Positions 26,071 through 35,011 of a stretch of DNA of 64,000 nt are shown here, piece after piece. Within the stretch, counting starts at the first letter, position 1, and each line of letters begins with the position of its first letter. Where the stretch lies: assembly GCF_000626715.1 (NCBI RefSeq), contig NZ_AQRA01000001.1, positions 124,001-188,000 of the forward strand. The letters run 5' to 3'. The position numbers were made by a program, and so were the translations under genes. A model generated the notes under the pieces. It was not told the DNA's origin, made no database searches, and worked only from the letters and a program-made list of their open reading frames with translations. This stretch comes from Aquimarina atlantica. GTDB lineage: Bacteria > Bacteroidota > Bacteroidia > Flavobacteriales > Flavobacteriaceae.

Positions 26071-28086
26071 TTAGTTACAATCGTTTCTATCTAAAGTAAC
26101 TTCACTTGGATTTGTTGCAGCATCAATATTTATACATTCAAAGCGTGTACCTGCCGGAAAACTAATTTTATTTAGACTAGTTTTTATCGCAGTGTTTACT
26201 CCACTTAATGCAATACCATGATAATCGGCAGAAGAAATGTCATTTGATGACAAATCAACCTTAGATGCATCTACCAGCAATACAGGTCCATTGGTTGTAT
26301 TGTTGTTATAAGTAACGCCTTTACTTTTTGAAAACACTACAGAGGCAGAAGATGTAAACGTATTATCATGTACATTAATACCGTAGTTTTCTTGACCTGC
26401 TTCTTGATTAACAGCAACAAAATATAAGTGGTTTGCTTTTACATCAATATAACTGGTAGCGGTATTATGTGAGTGTATAGAAACATTATTTGCATATGTA
26501 GATTGTATACTTATACCTCTACTAGAAGCCGATGAACTTTTAATAAGGTTTCCGTAGATATTGGTTTTTTTCTCAATTTCCTTAAGCTGTATACCACTAC
26601 TGTTATTTATAATTTGATTACCAAATATATCAACCTCGCCATAGTATGCAGCAATAGCAACGCCATACCCAGATATATTATTTCCAGAAATCTCGTTGTT
26701 AAACACTGTTTCTCCTGTACCTGCCGCAAGTATTGCCGGGGTAGTTTTTGATTTTTCGGTAGCTACAAAGGTATTATTTCTAATTTTAGAATTAGAAGTT
26801 GCAGAATATACAATCTTATTTTCCATGTCGTTACCTTCTATGGTAACTTCTTCACCAATAGAAATTGTAAATCCACCAACTCTACTTCCACGTTCTTTAT
26901 TATTACGGATAAAAATTTTATGCGCTTTTTCATAAAGAATAAGGTTTCCACTAGCGTCTCTTGTACGGGTTGCTTCAATATTAATTGCATACCCAACAAC
27001 ACCACCATTTATGTGTTGCGAATCTAAACCTGTATTTAAGAAGGTATTGTTTTCAACAAAAATGTTATATCCGTCAGTAATAGACATGCTCATTCTTCGG
27101 TTATTATCAAAAGTACAATTCTTGATAGTGATATCATGTGTAGGATCATAGTGTGGCTGAAAAGTAAATCCTATCGAAGCAATGTTTACGGCTCCAAAAG
27201 AACCGTCAATAAATTTTACTCCATCTATTACACAATTGTTGGCAGAATGACATGCAAATAAATGTGTTCCCCTTTCTTTTGTGTCAAAGCCATCGCTATA
27301 GATTTGTTCATCACGTTTGCCATCTAAAATACCTCCACTTACTTTAGCATTTGATACTTCTCTAAAAGCTAAAATAAAACCACCTTTTAATCTATCTGTA
27401 GGAAAAACCCTTAAAATAGTTTTTGGACTATTTGGATCATCAGTATTTGGTAACATCTTTAAATGAAAATCTGATGGAATATTTATAGCTTCTCGCGAAG
27501 GATAAAAATTTTGATTGGTAGTCGTACTGGTTACTGAAGTAATATCAAAATACGCATCAAATTTTCCAATCTCAAAAGTGGTAGCACCTAGCGATTTGGT
27601 AAAATTTAGTAATCGTTCTAATTCACCAGTATTTTTTAAGGCCTTTTCAGCAGTAGTACGCCCTTCAACAATACCTTCCCATCGTGAAGCGAAAAATTTA
27701 AAGGTAGGTTCTTTAAGTTTTACATCTCCTTCGATTTCTATACTAGAACTTAAAAGTTCACCAGCAATAGTACCACCAGCAAAAATTAGTTTTCCATTTT
27801 TAACATCACCACCGTCAAATTCAAACTTAACATTTGCAGGTAATGTAATCGTTTCTCCTTTAAGATCTAAAACACAATTAAATATAATTGTAGAATTAGC
27901 AGCAACAGTAGATAAATCAAAATCACATGGTGTTGTTACTACATTGGGTGGTGCATCTGGTGTAGGAGGTGTTTCATCAGGAGTTTCTTCTCCAACTACA
28001 GGAGCAACATCATCAACACTTTCTTTGCTACAGGAAATAGCAATACAGCTCATAAAAATAAGTAGGTAATAAGGTAACTTTTTCAT
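26071..28086 (-). CDS. Right-handed beta-helix repeat lipoprotein
   Basis: A 671-residue exported lipoprotein. The signal peptide ends in a lipobox (AISC) with lipid Cys19, followed by SKESVDD and a Pro/Glu/Asp-rich linker to about residue 45; such an acidic start often goes with surface display in Bacteroidota. From about residue 190 the protein has repeated short strands with Asn turns (NNTF, IRNN, IEGND, NNEISGNNISG, IFGNQI), the pattern of parallel beta-helix (PbH1) proteins such as pectate lyases, AlgG-like epimerases and AlgX-adjacent lyases. No catalytic set can be named. Its place next to an exopolysaccharide block suggests binding, modifying or trimming of the polymer; this is inference. 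It is transcribed towards the block. Confidence 0.8.
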   Translation of the reverse strand: MKKLPYYLLIFMSCIAISCSKESVDDVAPVVGEETPDETPPTPDAPPNVVTTPCDFDLSTVAANSTIIFNCVLDLKGETITLPANVKFEFDGGDVKNGKLIFAGGTIAGELLSSSIEIEGDVKLKEPTFKFFASRWEGIVEGRTTAEKALKNTGELERLLNFTKSLGATTFEIGKFDAYFDITSVTSTTTNQNFYPSREAINIPSDFHLKMLPNTDDPNSPKTILRVFPTDRLKGGFILAFREVSNAKVSGGILDGKRDEQIYSDGFDTKERGTHLFACHSANNCVIDGVKFIDGSFGAVNIASIGFTFQPHYDPTHDITIKNCTFDNNRRMSMSITDGYNIFVENNTFLNTGLDSQHINGGVVGYAINIEATRTRDASGNLILYEKAHKIFIRNNKERGSRVGGFTISIGEEVTIEGNDMENKIVYSATSNSKIRNNTFVATEKSKTTPAILAAGTGETVFNNEISGNNISGYGVAIAAYYGEVDIFGNQIINNSSGIQLKEIEKKTNIYGNLIKSSSASSRGISIQSTYANNVSIHSHNTATSYIDVKANHLYFVAVNQEAGQENYGINVHDNTFTSSASVVFSKSKGVTYNNNTTNGPVLLVDASKVDLSSNDISSADYHGIALSGVNTAIKTSLNKISFPAGTRFECINIDAATNPSEVTLDRNDCN

Positions 28087-28503
28087 TTGGGGGGATATTT
28101 ATTTGGGTTAATTATTTATTCTGATTTAAGTTATTTACCATTTTTTTTGAGTTTGTTGTTATTTTTTGAGTTAGTTATTATGTGCACTAACGTAAGATTG
28201 GGAAATTAATTGTGTAAATTTTATTTGTAAATGTTAAATTTTCTTCAAAAAACGAAAATACTTGGTTTTACTGGGGCAAACCTCACTTTTTTTGTTGATT
28301 TTCCGTAGAAAATAGTAAGATTTTTACTAGTTATTTTTTCTGGTGATTAAAAAATAAAAGAAACCATGATTTAAAGTTTTCAAACACTCGCATATAACTA
28401 TATTTGTATCCGAAAATATTTTAAAATCATCTCATTACTATTTTTAAATATCAAAAATTGGTAATGAGTTTACTGGTTATACGTTATTAAGTCTGGGGAA
28501 AAA
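28087..28503. other. Intergenic region between divergent genes (promoter region)
   Basis: This 417-base gene-free stretch separates the lipoprotein gene (minus) from the second polysaccharide block (plus). It is very A/T-rich apart from a G/C-containing dyad-like site at 28269-28285 (TACTGGGGCAAACCTCA). A promoter-like TATATTTG element lies at 28399-28406. I see no ORF or RNA gene in it. Confidence 0.6.
28399..28406 (+). promoter_or_regulatory. Putative -7 promoter element (TATATTTG)
   Basis: The octamer matches the Bacteroidota -7 consensus TAnnTTTG exactly and lies about 100 bases before the GT4 gene that opens the second block. A clear -33 TTG is not visible at the expected distance, so an activator may be needed; this is inference. 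Confidence 0.45.
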
Positions 28504-29649
28504 ATGCAAAAAATAATTAGGGTTACTACTGTACCTATATCATTAGGGAAATTATTACAAGGGCAACTAAAGTTTATGTCTCAATATTATGATATGATTG
28601 GAGTATCAGGAAAAGGAGAGGGGCAATTAGATGTAGTGTCACAGAATGAAGGAGTACGTGTGATCCCTGTAGAGATGACTCGTAAGATTACTCCGATCAA
28701 AGATTTAAAAGCAGTATACAAATTATATAAAGTTTTTAAAAAAGAAAAACCACAAATAGTACACAGCCATACCCCTAAGGCAGGAACATTATCTATGTTG
28801 GCTGCAAAGCTGGCGGGAGTTCCGCATCGTTTACATACTATCGCAGGATTACCATTACTAGAAGCTACTGGAGCAAAGAGAGTACTGTTGGATACAGTAG
28901 AAAAAGCAACCTATGCTTGTGCTACAAAAATTTATCCCAATTCATCAGGGCTAAATGATATTATTATAACGAATAAATATACGTCACCCAAAAAATTAAA
29001 AGTTATTGCCAATGGGAGTTCTAACGGGATAGATACTTCGTTTTTTGATCCGGAGCTTTATACTGAAGAAGAAAACCTTAAATTATCTGAAAGCCTGGGT
29101 ATTAAACCTACAGATACGGTAATTATATATGTTGGCCGGCTGGTAAAAGATAAAGGTATACATGAGCTCATTGATGCGTTTAAGAAATTGAATACAACAT
29201 CTACTACTGCCAAATTACTATTGGTAGGTACCTATGAAAAAGATTTGGATCCGTTATCTCCGGATGCCGAAGAAGAAATCAATACCAACCCAAATATCAT
29301 TACGGTGGGGTGGCAGAATGATGTACGACCTTATTTTGCAATTTCTGATGTATTGGCATTTCCCAGCTATCGCGAAGGATTTCCTAACGTAGTAATGCAA
29401 GCAGCATCTATGGGGTTAGCTAGTGTTGTTACCGATATTAATGGCTGTAACGAGATTATAACAGATGGTATAAATGGTAAGATCATCCCGGTAAAAGATG
29501 CAGAACTGTTATTTAAGAATCTAAAAATGCTGGTAGAGGATAAGACGCAACGAGACACTTTAGCGGCCAATGCAAGAGAATCGATTACTAGTCGATATGA
29601 ACGAAAAGTAGTTTGGGAAGCACTGTTGGAAGAGTATCGTGCGTTGTAA
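28504..29649 (+). CDS. Family 4 glycosyltransferase, early-step candidate
   Basis: A 381-residue GT-B enzyme. It has the HSHTPKAGTLSMLAAKLAGV segment (about 87-107) and the following GLPLLEATG characteristic of the capsule GT4 group related to PglA, which adds the first hexosamine to a bacillosamine-type lipid. The C-terminal half has IYVGRLVKDKGIHELI and the E(x7)E element in YREGFPNVVMQAAS, where the first Glu is present and the second position is Gln-Ala. It stands alone between two roughly 400-base gaps, ahead of the priming transferase. The early-step role is inferred from that resemblance. Confidence 0.82.
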   Translation: MQKIIRVTTVPISLGKLLQGQLKFMSQYYDMIGVSGKGEGQLDVVSQNEGVRVIPVEMTRKITPIKDLKAVYKLYKVFKKEKPQIVHSHTPKAGTLSMLAAKLAGVPHRLHTIAGLPLLEATGAKRVLLDTVEKATYACATKIYPNSSGLNDIIITNKYTSPKKLKVIANGSSNGIDTSFFDPELYTEEENLKLSESLGIKPTDTVIIYVGRLVKDKGIHELIDAFKKLNTTSTTAKLLLVGTYEKDLDPLSPDAEEEINTNPNIITVGWQNDVRPYFAISDVLAFPSYREGFPNVVMQAASMGLASVVTDINGCNEIITDGINGKIIPVKDAELLFKNLKMLVEDKTQRDTLAANARESITSRYERKVVWEALLEEYRAL

Positions 29650-30043
29650 TTAAGGGTAACAGATATACTTTTTAAATATGAGTTTGTAATTGTTTTTACG
29701 CATGATTTTTTAATAACAATTCCTTGTTAAAAAAAGTTAATTTAATGAGGTGAAAACCGAAATATTGATTGTATATTTACTCTCGATTTTTAGAGATAGA
29801 ATCATAGACAAATTATTAGCTACATTCCCTGGTAGTATAAATAATATTTGTCTGTTTATTCCCCCAATTTTTAGTAGAGTATGATCGTCCTGGATGCATT
29901 TTTAGGATCATATCATTTGGTTGTTAATATTAATGATTGTAAAGGAGATAGTAATTCTTTTATTTCACTTTTTAACAAATGGTTTATACATTTGTTGGAT
30001 TAAATAATAGAGTCCCTTTTATGGCCGTTTAAACTTTAAAAAG
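29650..30043. other. Intergenic region upstream of priming transferase
   Basis: A gene-free stretch of 394 bases. It contains a perfect inverted repeat at 29974-29996 that overlaps a TACATTTG element (29987-29994). A weaker interrupted hairpin lies near 29706-29736. I find no convincing ORF or structural RNA. Confidence 0.5.
29974..29996. promoter_or_regulatory. Inverted repeat overlapping a -7-like element
   Basis: AACAAATG and CATTTGTT form a perfect 8-base inverted repeat around a 7-base spacer. The right arm contains the TTTG of TACATTTG, a match to the -7 consensus TAnnTTTG, 50 bases upstream of the sugar transferase start. The overlap suggests an operator, but the regulator is unknown. 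Confidence 0.35.
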
Positions 30044-30649
30044 GTGTATAAATTTTTTATAAAAAGAAGTCTTGATTTTAGTGTATCGCTACTATTACTG
30101 ATCTTTATTTCACCTGTATTTATACTATTGATTCTTTTTCTGGCTGCTGCAAATTGGGGTAAACCTTTTTTCGTTCAAAGAAGGCCGGGTAAAAATGAAA
30201 AAATTTTTAGCATCATAAAGTTTAAGACTATGAACGATAGAAAAGATGCACAAGGAAATTTATTACCAGATAAGGATAGAATAACCAAAGTAGGAGCATT
30301 TGTAAGAAAAACTTCTTTAGACGAAATTCCACAATTGATTAATGTATTACTAGGAGAAATGTCCCTGATAGGACCTCGTCCTTTGATAATAGAATATTTA
30401 CCTGTGTATAATGATGTTCAAAAAACAAGACATAATGTAAGACCGGGTATTACAGGATGGGCCCAGGTTAATGGAAGAAATTCTATTACCTGGAAAAAAA
30501 AGTTCGAATATGATGTGTGGTATGTAGAAAACTATAGTTTTTTGTTAGATTTAAAAATAATAGGATTAACATTAAAAAAAGTAATACAAAAAGAAGATGT
30601 AAACCTATCAAATGATCTGACATCAGAATATTTTGACGGTACAAACTAG
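30044..30649 (+). CDS. Priming phosphoglycosyl transferase (sugar transferase, PglC/WcaJ C-domain type) 1
   Basis: A 201-residue monotopic phosphoglycosyl transferase that would transfer a phospho-sugar from a UDP-sugar to undecaprenyl phosphate. It has the KRSLDFSVSLLLLIFISPVF re-entrant helix at the N-terminus, FKTMND, and SLDEIPQLINVLLGEMSLIGPRPL with the catalytic Asp93-Glu94 pair, then RPGITGWAQVNGRN. It uses a GTG start, the first in-frame start before the membrane helix. The length is that of the short PglC class, without the WcaJ N-terminal membrane domain. A close paralogue lies about 4 kb downstream. Confidence 0.93.
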   Translation: MYKFFIKRSLDFSVSLLLLIFISPVFILLILFLAAANWGKPFFVQRRPGKNEKIFSIIKFKTMNDRKDAQGNLLPDKDRITKVGAFVRKTSLDEIPQLINVLLGEMSLIGPRPLIIEYLPVYNDVQKTRHNVRPGITGWAQVNGRNSITWKKKFEYDVWYVENYSFLLDLKIIGLTLKKVIQKEDVNLSNDLTSEYFDGTN

Positions 30650-30671
30650 TTATATTTCTTAGGAAGAATAG

Positions 30672-31769
30672 ATGAATAAAAATTTAAACATAGTAACCCT
30701 AACCAAAAAAATGCTTAGAGAAGGTATAGAAAAAAATACCTATTGGAAAGGAAATCTTACCCCATTACCAAAAAGCAAAGCATTATGGTTAGTTTCGAAT
30801 TCGAGAATAGATGAGGAAGACTATTGTGGAGTTATTGGTTATGAAGGTGAAAAAATGATCTCTTTTGTTTTTATGTTTCCCGATCTGCTTAATAATGGAA
30901 ACACAGAACCCTCAAAAGTATATTGGATGATCTCGTGGTGGGTGCATAAGGATTATAAAGATACAGTTCTGGGAACATATATATATAACGAAGCTGTTAA
31001 TTTAACAGGCAAACAAATACTCATAAAATCGTATGCAGAAAATGTAACTACGTTTTACGAAAAACAACCCTTTACTGTAATTGCATCAAGATTAAGGCAT
31101 ACCATCTTTTTTAGCCTCGATGCATCTATACTTATAGGAAGGTTTAGGTTTTTAAAATCAATAAAGTTTATTCTGGATAGAATCGATAATACGGTAGCAT
31201 CATGTATTAGATTGCTAAATAGACCCAAAGCTAGAAAAAGAACTAAAATACTTTCTTATGATTATATCAACCAGTTGGATGATGAAACCTGGGAGTTTAT
31301 AGATCCGCTTTGTAAAAATGACCTGATCCTTAAAACAAAGGAGTATGTAAACTGGCAGATTAATGCGATGCAGTATATGCAAACACCAATTGCAACAAAA
31401 CATCCGTATACATCATTACAAACAGGAACCAGTAATAATATTTATATTCATAATCTTAAAATCATAAAAGAAAATGAAATTATTGGTTTTTTATCTTATG
31501 TAATAAATTATAATGAATTTAATGTTAAATACTTTTTGGTAAAAGAAGAGGAGAATTATGATCTGTGTATCGATGCTTTAATAGAGAATTTTATCCAAAA
31601 GAAAACGAAATTCATTTTTACAGACGATACCAAATTATCTAACAATATAACAAAACGATATAGAACTATTTTTACCCATAGAGTAACAAAAAAAGGATTA
31701 GCACACGATGAGACTAAGCTCGATTTTGAAAATTCGAATATGTTAAATAGAGATGGGCATTTTTATTAA
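30672..31769 (+). CDS. GNAT-like protein of unknown acceptor
   Basis: A 365-residue soluble protein that I do not recognise with certainty. Residues about 85-140 (YWMISWWVHKDYKDTVLGTYIYNEAV) read like the central strands and CoA-binding region of a GNAT fold, and the C-terminal half (EIIGFLSYVINYNEFNVKYFLV) could be a second such module. It lies 22 bases after a priming transferase and 9 bases before an adenylation enzyme. A role in acylating an amino sugar of the repeat unit is plausible from context only. Confidence 0.45.
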   Translation: MNKNLNIVTLTKKMLREGIEKNTYWKGNLTPLPKSKALWLVSNSRIDEEDYCGVIGYEGEKMISFVFMFPDLLNNGNTEPSKVYWMISWWVHKDYKDTVLGTYIYNEAVNLTGKQILIKSYAENVTTFYEKQPFTVIASRLRHTIFFSLDASILIGRFRFLKSIKFILDRIDNTVASCIRLLNRPKARKRTKILSYDYINQLDDETWEFIDPLCKNDLILKTKEYVNWQINAMQYMQTPIATKHPYTSLQTGTSNNIYIHNLKIIKENEIIGFLSYVINYNEFNVKYFLVKEEENYDLCIDALIENFIQKKTKFIFTDDTKLSNNITKRYRTIFTHRVTKKGLAHDETKLDFENSNMLNRDGHFY

Positions 31770-31778
31770 ATCAAAAAG

Positions 31779-33275
31779 ATGAAATTTGTAAAAACACTAC
31801 AAGAATCAATAGAAAATCATTCTGATCATAATGCTTTATGTATAAATCATACATTTTATACATATCATGATTTTGCTATTGAAATATCTAAAATAAGAAA
31901 TGCCATAGCTAATACTGTAGAAGATACTGAAAAACTAATTGGTTTGGTTACTAATGATGACCTTCAGACCTATGCTAGTATTCTTGCACTTTGGCTCGAA
32001 GGAAAGGCATACGTTCCTGTAAACCCATCAACACCAATTGAGCGTAATAGTAAAGTTTTTGAATTAACAGAAACACGATACGTTATCGATTCTTCTGAAA
32101 CCTCAATTTATAAGAATTATAAAGTTATTGCTTCGGGAGCATTAGATGCCGCAAATATTAATCTGAAGCCTAAGGAGGTTTCTGGAGATCAATTAGCATA
32201 TATATTATTTACGTCTGGTACTACAGGGCTTCCTAAAGGAGTTCCTATTACCTTTGATAATGTTAATGCATTAGTAAATGCCATTGATGCCGAACCAGAA
32301 TTTAATTTGGTTCCTTCAGATCGATGCTTACAAATGTTCGAACTTACTTTTGATTTTTCTGTAGTAACTTACTTATTTCCTTTTTTATCAGGTTCTTGTA
32401 TTTATACAATACCAAAAGGAGCAATTAAGTACTTTTATATTTTTAAACTTATTAAGGAACAAAAACTTACGGTTCTTACTATGGTGCCTTCGATTATAAA
32501 TTATCTAAGGCCGTATTTCCTCGAAATTAATGCCCCCGATGTACGATATTGTAGTTTTGGAGGAGGAGCATTGCATAGTGATATTGCTAAAGAATGGAGC
32601 GAATGTCTTCCTAATTGCAAAATATTTAATTATTATGGCCCTACAGAATTTACTGTTTATAGTGGTTTTTATCCATATCATAAAGAAACTCACCAAAAAG
32701 CCCATAATGGAATAATAGCTATAGGGACACCACAAGAAGATACATTATACCTTGTCGTAAATGAGGATAATGAAGAAGTGCCTGTAAATGTAACAGGAGA
32801 ATTATGCCTGGGAGGTCCACAGATAACTCCCGGATATTGGAAAAATGAAGAGCGAAATGCTCAAAGCTTTTTTGTGAGAGAAGAAAATGGAAAAAAACAA
32901 CGTTACTATAAAACCGGAGATCTTTGTTTTAAAGATGAAGAAGGGGATTTTTTATATGTTGGCAGAGCAGATTTTCAGGTAAAAATTAGAGGATATCGGG
33001 TAGAGCTTGCAGAAGTAGAGTTTCATGCCAAAGCAAAATCAGAGAGAAAAGTGAATATGGTTGCTTTAGATATTACCAATGCTTTAGGTAATGCAGAACT
33101 AGGTTTAGCTATAGAATCCGAAGAATTTGATACTGAAAAGATATTCAATTATATGAAGACGAAAATGCCTGATTATATGATTCCGGGACATGTACGATTT
33201 ATAAAAGAATTTCCGCATAGTATCAACGGAAAAATTAATAGAAAAGAATTAAGAACATATTTTGACATAAATTAA
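31779..33275 (+). CDS. DltA-like adenylation enzyme (AMP-binding) 3, altered pocket
   Basis: A 498-residue ANL adenylation enzyme with LFTSGTTGLPKGVP, NYYGPTEFT, YKTGD, GRADFQVKIRGYRVEL and SINGKINRKEL. It resembles the two enzymes at 8649-11632, but the FCGE block of those copies is replaced by SFGGGALH, with Gly261 in place of the DltA-type Cys. That argues for a different activated acid. Its start codon lies 9 bases after the GNAT-like gene, and a dedicated carrier protein gene follows 10 bases later, so a separate loading module exists here. Confidence 0.88.
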   Translation: MKFVKTLQESIENHSDHNALCINHTFYTYHDFAIEISKIRNAIANTVEDTEKLIGLVTNDDLQTYASILALWLEGKAYVPVNPSTPIERNSKVFELTETRYVIDSSETSIYKNYKVIASGALDAANINLKPKEVSGDQLAYILFTSGTTGLPKGVPITFDNVNALVNAIDAEPEFNLVPSDRCLQMFELTFDFSVVTYLFPFLSGSCIYTIPKGAIKYFYIFKLIKEQKLTVLTMVPSIINYLRPYFLEINAPDVRYCSFGGGALHSDIAKEWSECLPNCKIFNYYGPTEFTVYSGFYPYHKETHQKAHNGIIAIGTPQEDTLYLVVNEDNEEVPVNVTGELCLGGPQITPGYWKNEERNAQSFFVREENGKKQRYYKTGDLCFKDEEGDFLYVGRADFQVKIRGYRVELAEVEFHAKAKSERKVNMVALDITNALGNAELGLAIESEEFDTEKIFNYMKTKMPDYMIPGHVRFIKEFPHSINGKINRKELRTYFDIN

Positions 33276-33285
33276 ATAATCAATA

Positions 33286-33525
33286 ATGAGTAAAGAAGAG
33301 ATTTTATCAAAAGTAAAAGAAGCTTTTATATCTGTATTAGAACATGATAATTTTCAGCTTGCTGATGAGACTACAGCAGATGATGTTGATGGGTGGGAAT
33401 CTGTAACACATATGATGATTATTTCTGAAGTTGAAAAATCTTTTGGTATTAAATTTAAACTAATGGATTTAATGAATATGAATAATGTTGGGGATTTAAT
33501 AAGAACCATAGAATCAGAATTATAA
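33286..33525 (+). CDS. Acyl carrier protein 2
   Basis: A 79-residue carrier protein with Ser39 in DGWESVTH as the expected phosphopantetheine site and FGIKFKLMDLMNM as the third helix region. It is paralogous to the carrier at 11667 and has the same length, but differs clearly in surface residues. Position right after adenylation enzyme 3 makes these two a loading pair. No MBOAT follows directly; instead an acetyltransferase and, further on, two FemAB-like genes do. Confidence 0.9.
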   Translation: MSKEEILSKVKEAFISVLEHDNFQLADETTADDVDGWESVTHMMIISEVEKSFGIKFKLMDLMNMNNVGDLIRTIESEL

Positions 33526-33579
33526 GTATATAAAGTACTTTTGTAGATATACTAAGGAATAATTTGTAAAAAAACATAG

Positions 33580-34248
33580 ATGGATAAAGTTTTGATAATC
33601 GGCGCTTCGGGTCACGCTAAGGTGATTATAGAAACTATTGAGTTGAATGCAAATTATCAAATTCATGGTCTTATAGATACGTTTAAACCAAAAGGCGAAA
33701 AGTTACTTGGTTATGAAATCCTAGGTACAGAAGATTATATTCAAAACCTTGTAGAAAAAGGGATTAATAAAGGAATTATTGCAATAGGAGATAACTGGAC
33801 CAGGTTTTTAATGCAAGAGAGAATAAAAAAAATATCTCCAGATTTTGAATTTGTTACAGTAATTCATCCGTCAGCAATAATTAGTCCAAGTGCCATAATA
33901 GGTAAAGGGAGTATAATATTGGCTTCTGTTACTATAAATGCGCATGCAAGGATTGGAGATTTTTGTATTATGAATACCGATGCTAATTTTGATCATGATA
34001 GCGATATACAAGACTTTTCTAGTTTAGCACCGGGAGTTACTGTTGGAGGAAATGTTAGTATAGGTACATGTACTGCAATATCGCTGGGTGCAAATATTAT
34101 TCAAGGTATAACTATTGGGAAACATAGTATTATTGGAGCAGGTTCTTTACTACTAAACGATGTAGGTGATTTTAAACTGGTTTATGGAGTTCCCGGGAAA
34201 GAAATAAGAACTGTTGTTAAAGGAGAAAACTATTTGTCTAAGTCCTAA
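33580..34248 (+). CDS. NeuD/PglD-type sugar N/O-acyltransferase
   Basis: A 222-residue two-domain enzyme. The N-terminal Rossmann-like half has VLIIGASGHAKVIIETIE (residues 4-21), where PglD-class enzymes bind the UDP-sugar. The C-terminal half is a left-handed beta-helix (SAIISPSAIIGKGSIIL, ARIGDFCIMNTDANFDHD, VTVGGNVSIGTCTAISLGANI) that binds acetyl-CoA; His in NFDHD is the likely base. Probable role: acetylation of a UDP-4-amino sugar made by PglF/PglE-like enzymes encoded further right. The gene lies 54 bases after the carrier protein. Confidence 0.85.
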   Translation: MDKVLIIGASGHAKVIIETIELNANYQIHGLIDTFKPKGEKLLGYEILGTEDYIQNLVEKGINKGIIAIGDNWTRFLMQERIKKISPDFEFVTVIHPSAIISPSAIIGKGSIILASVTINAHARIGDFCIMNTDANFDHDSDIQDFSSLAPGVTVGGNVSIGTCTAISLGANIIQGITIGKHSIIGAGSLLLNDVGDFKLVYGVPGKEIRTVVKGENYLSKS

Positions 34249-34333
34249 GAACAGAGATTGTAATTTTAAAATATTGGTAGGCTTAAGTATATAAAGCGTT
34301 GTTAATTAAATTTATAAAAGCGATAAAAAGTAT

Positions 34334-34939
34334 ATGTACAACCCATATGTAAAACGATTATTAGATTTTGTACTTTCCTTTTTGGGTATAGTAATGTTAT
34401 CTCCCATTATACTAGTGCTGGTTCTAATATTAATTGTAGTTAATAATGGTAAGCCATTTTTTTTTCAGTTAAGACCGGGAAAAAATGGTCGACTTTTTAA
34501 AATCATTAAATTTAAAACAATGTCTGATTTAAAATCAGAAGATAAAGATGATGTACATAATGTTTCTCGTATAACAAAAGCTGGAGCATTTATTAGAAAA
34601 TACTCCTTAGATGAGATTTTACAACTTATTAATGTTTTAAAAGGAGATATGAGTTTAATAGGTCCAAGACCTCTTTTGGTCGAATATTTACCTTTGTATA
34701 ATGAGACGCAAAAGAAAAGACATGATGTAAGACCAGGTATAACAGGATGGGCACAGGTAAAAGGTAGAAATACAATATCCTGGAGTCAGAAATTTGAATA
34801 TGATGTATGGTATGTAGAAAACCTAAGTTTCATCTTAGATATTAAAATTTTATTTTTAACCATAAAGAAAGTAATTAAAAAAGAAGGTGTAAACATTGAC
34901 CAAAATACCATTATGCCTGCTTGGAAAGGAAATAACTAA
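34334..34939 (+). CDS. Priming phosphoglycosyl transferase 2 (DEILQ variant)
   Basis: A 201-residue short-class phosphoglycosyl transferase, the same length as the one at 30044 and alike throughout (YNETQKKRHDVRPGITGWAQV). The catalytic Asp93-Glu94 pair is retained, but the usual DEIPQ/DELPQ motif reads DEILQ, with Leu96 where Pro is almost invariant. FKTMSD and SLIGPRPL are intact. It may use a different UDP-sugar, or it may be a duplicated copy drifting. The neighbours are the PglD-type gene and the PglD-FAD fusion. Confidence 0.9.
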   Translation: MYNPYVKRLLDFVLSFLGIVMLSPIILVLVLILIVVNNGKPFFFQLRPGKNGRLFKIIKFKTMSDLKSEDKDDVHNVSRITKAGAFIRKYSLDEILQLINVLKGDMSLIGPRPLLVEYLPLYNETQKKRHDVRPGITGWAQVKGRNTISWSQKFEYDVWYVENLSFILDIKILFLTIKKVIKKEGVNIDQNTIMPAWKGNN

Positions 34940-35011
34940 CAAAAAAACTTTTATAAAAGTTCTGTAGAACGATATAATTCACACAACCAACAAATCAACT
35001 TAAATTTAGTA

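Noticed and set aside
27515..28069. A 184-codon open frame on the + strand
   Set aside because: It lies wholly inside the minus-strand beta-helix lipoprotein gene; its translation is Ser/Val-rich and has no motif, which is what the antisense of such a gene gives.
29706..29736. A possible terminator hairpin after the GT4 gene (TAACAA-TTCC-TTGTTA)
   Set aside because: The 6-base stem is A/T-rich, followed by mismatches, and has an A-run, not a T-run, on the + strand.
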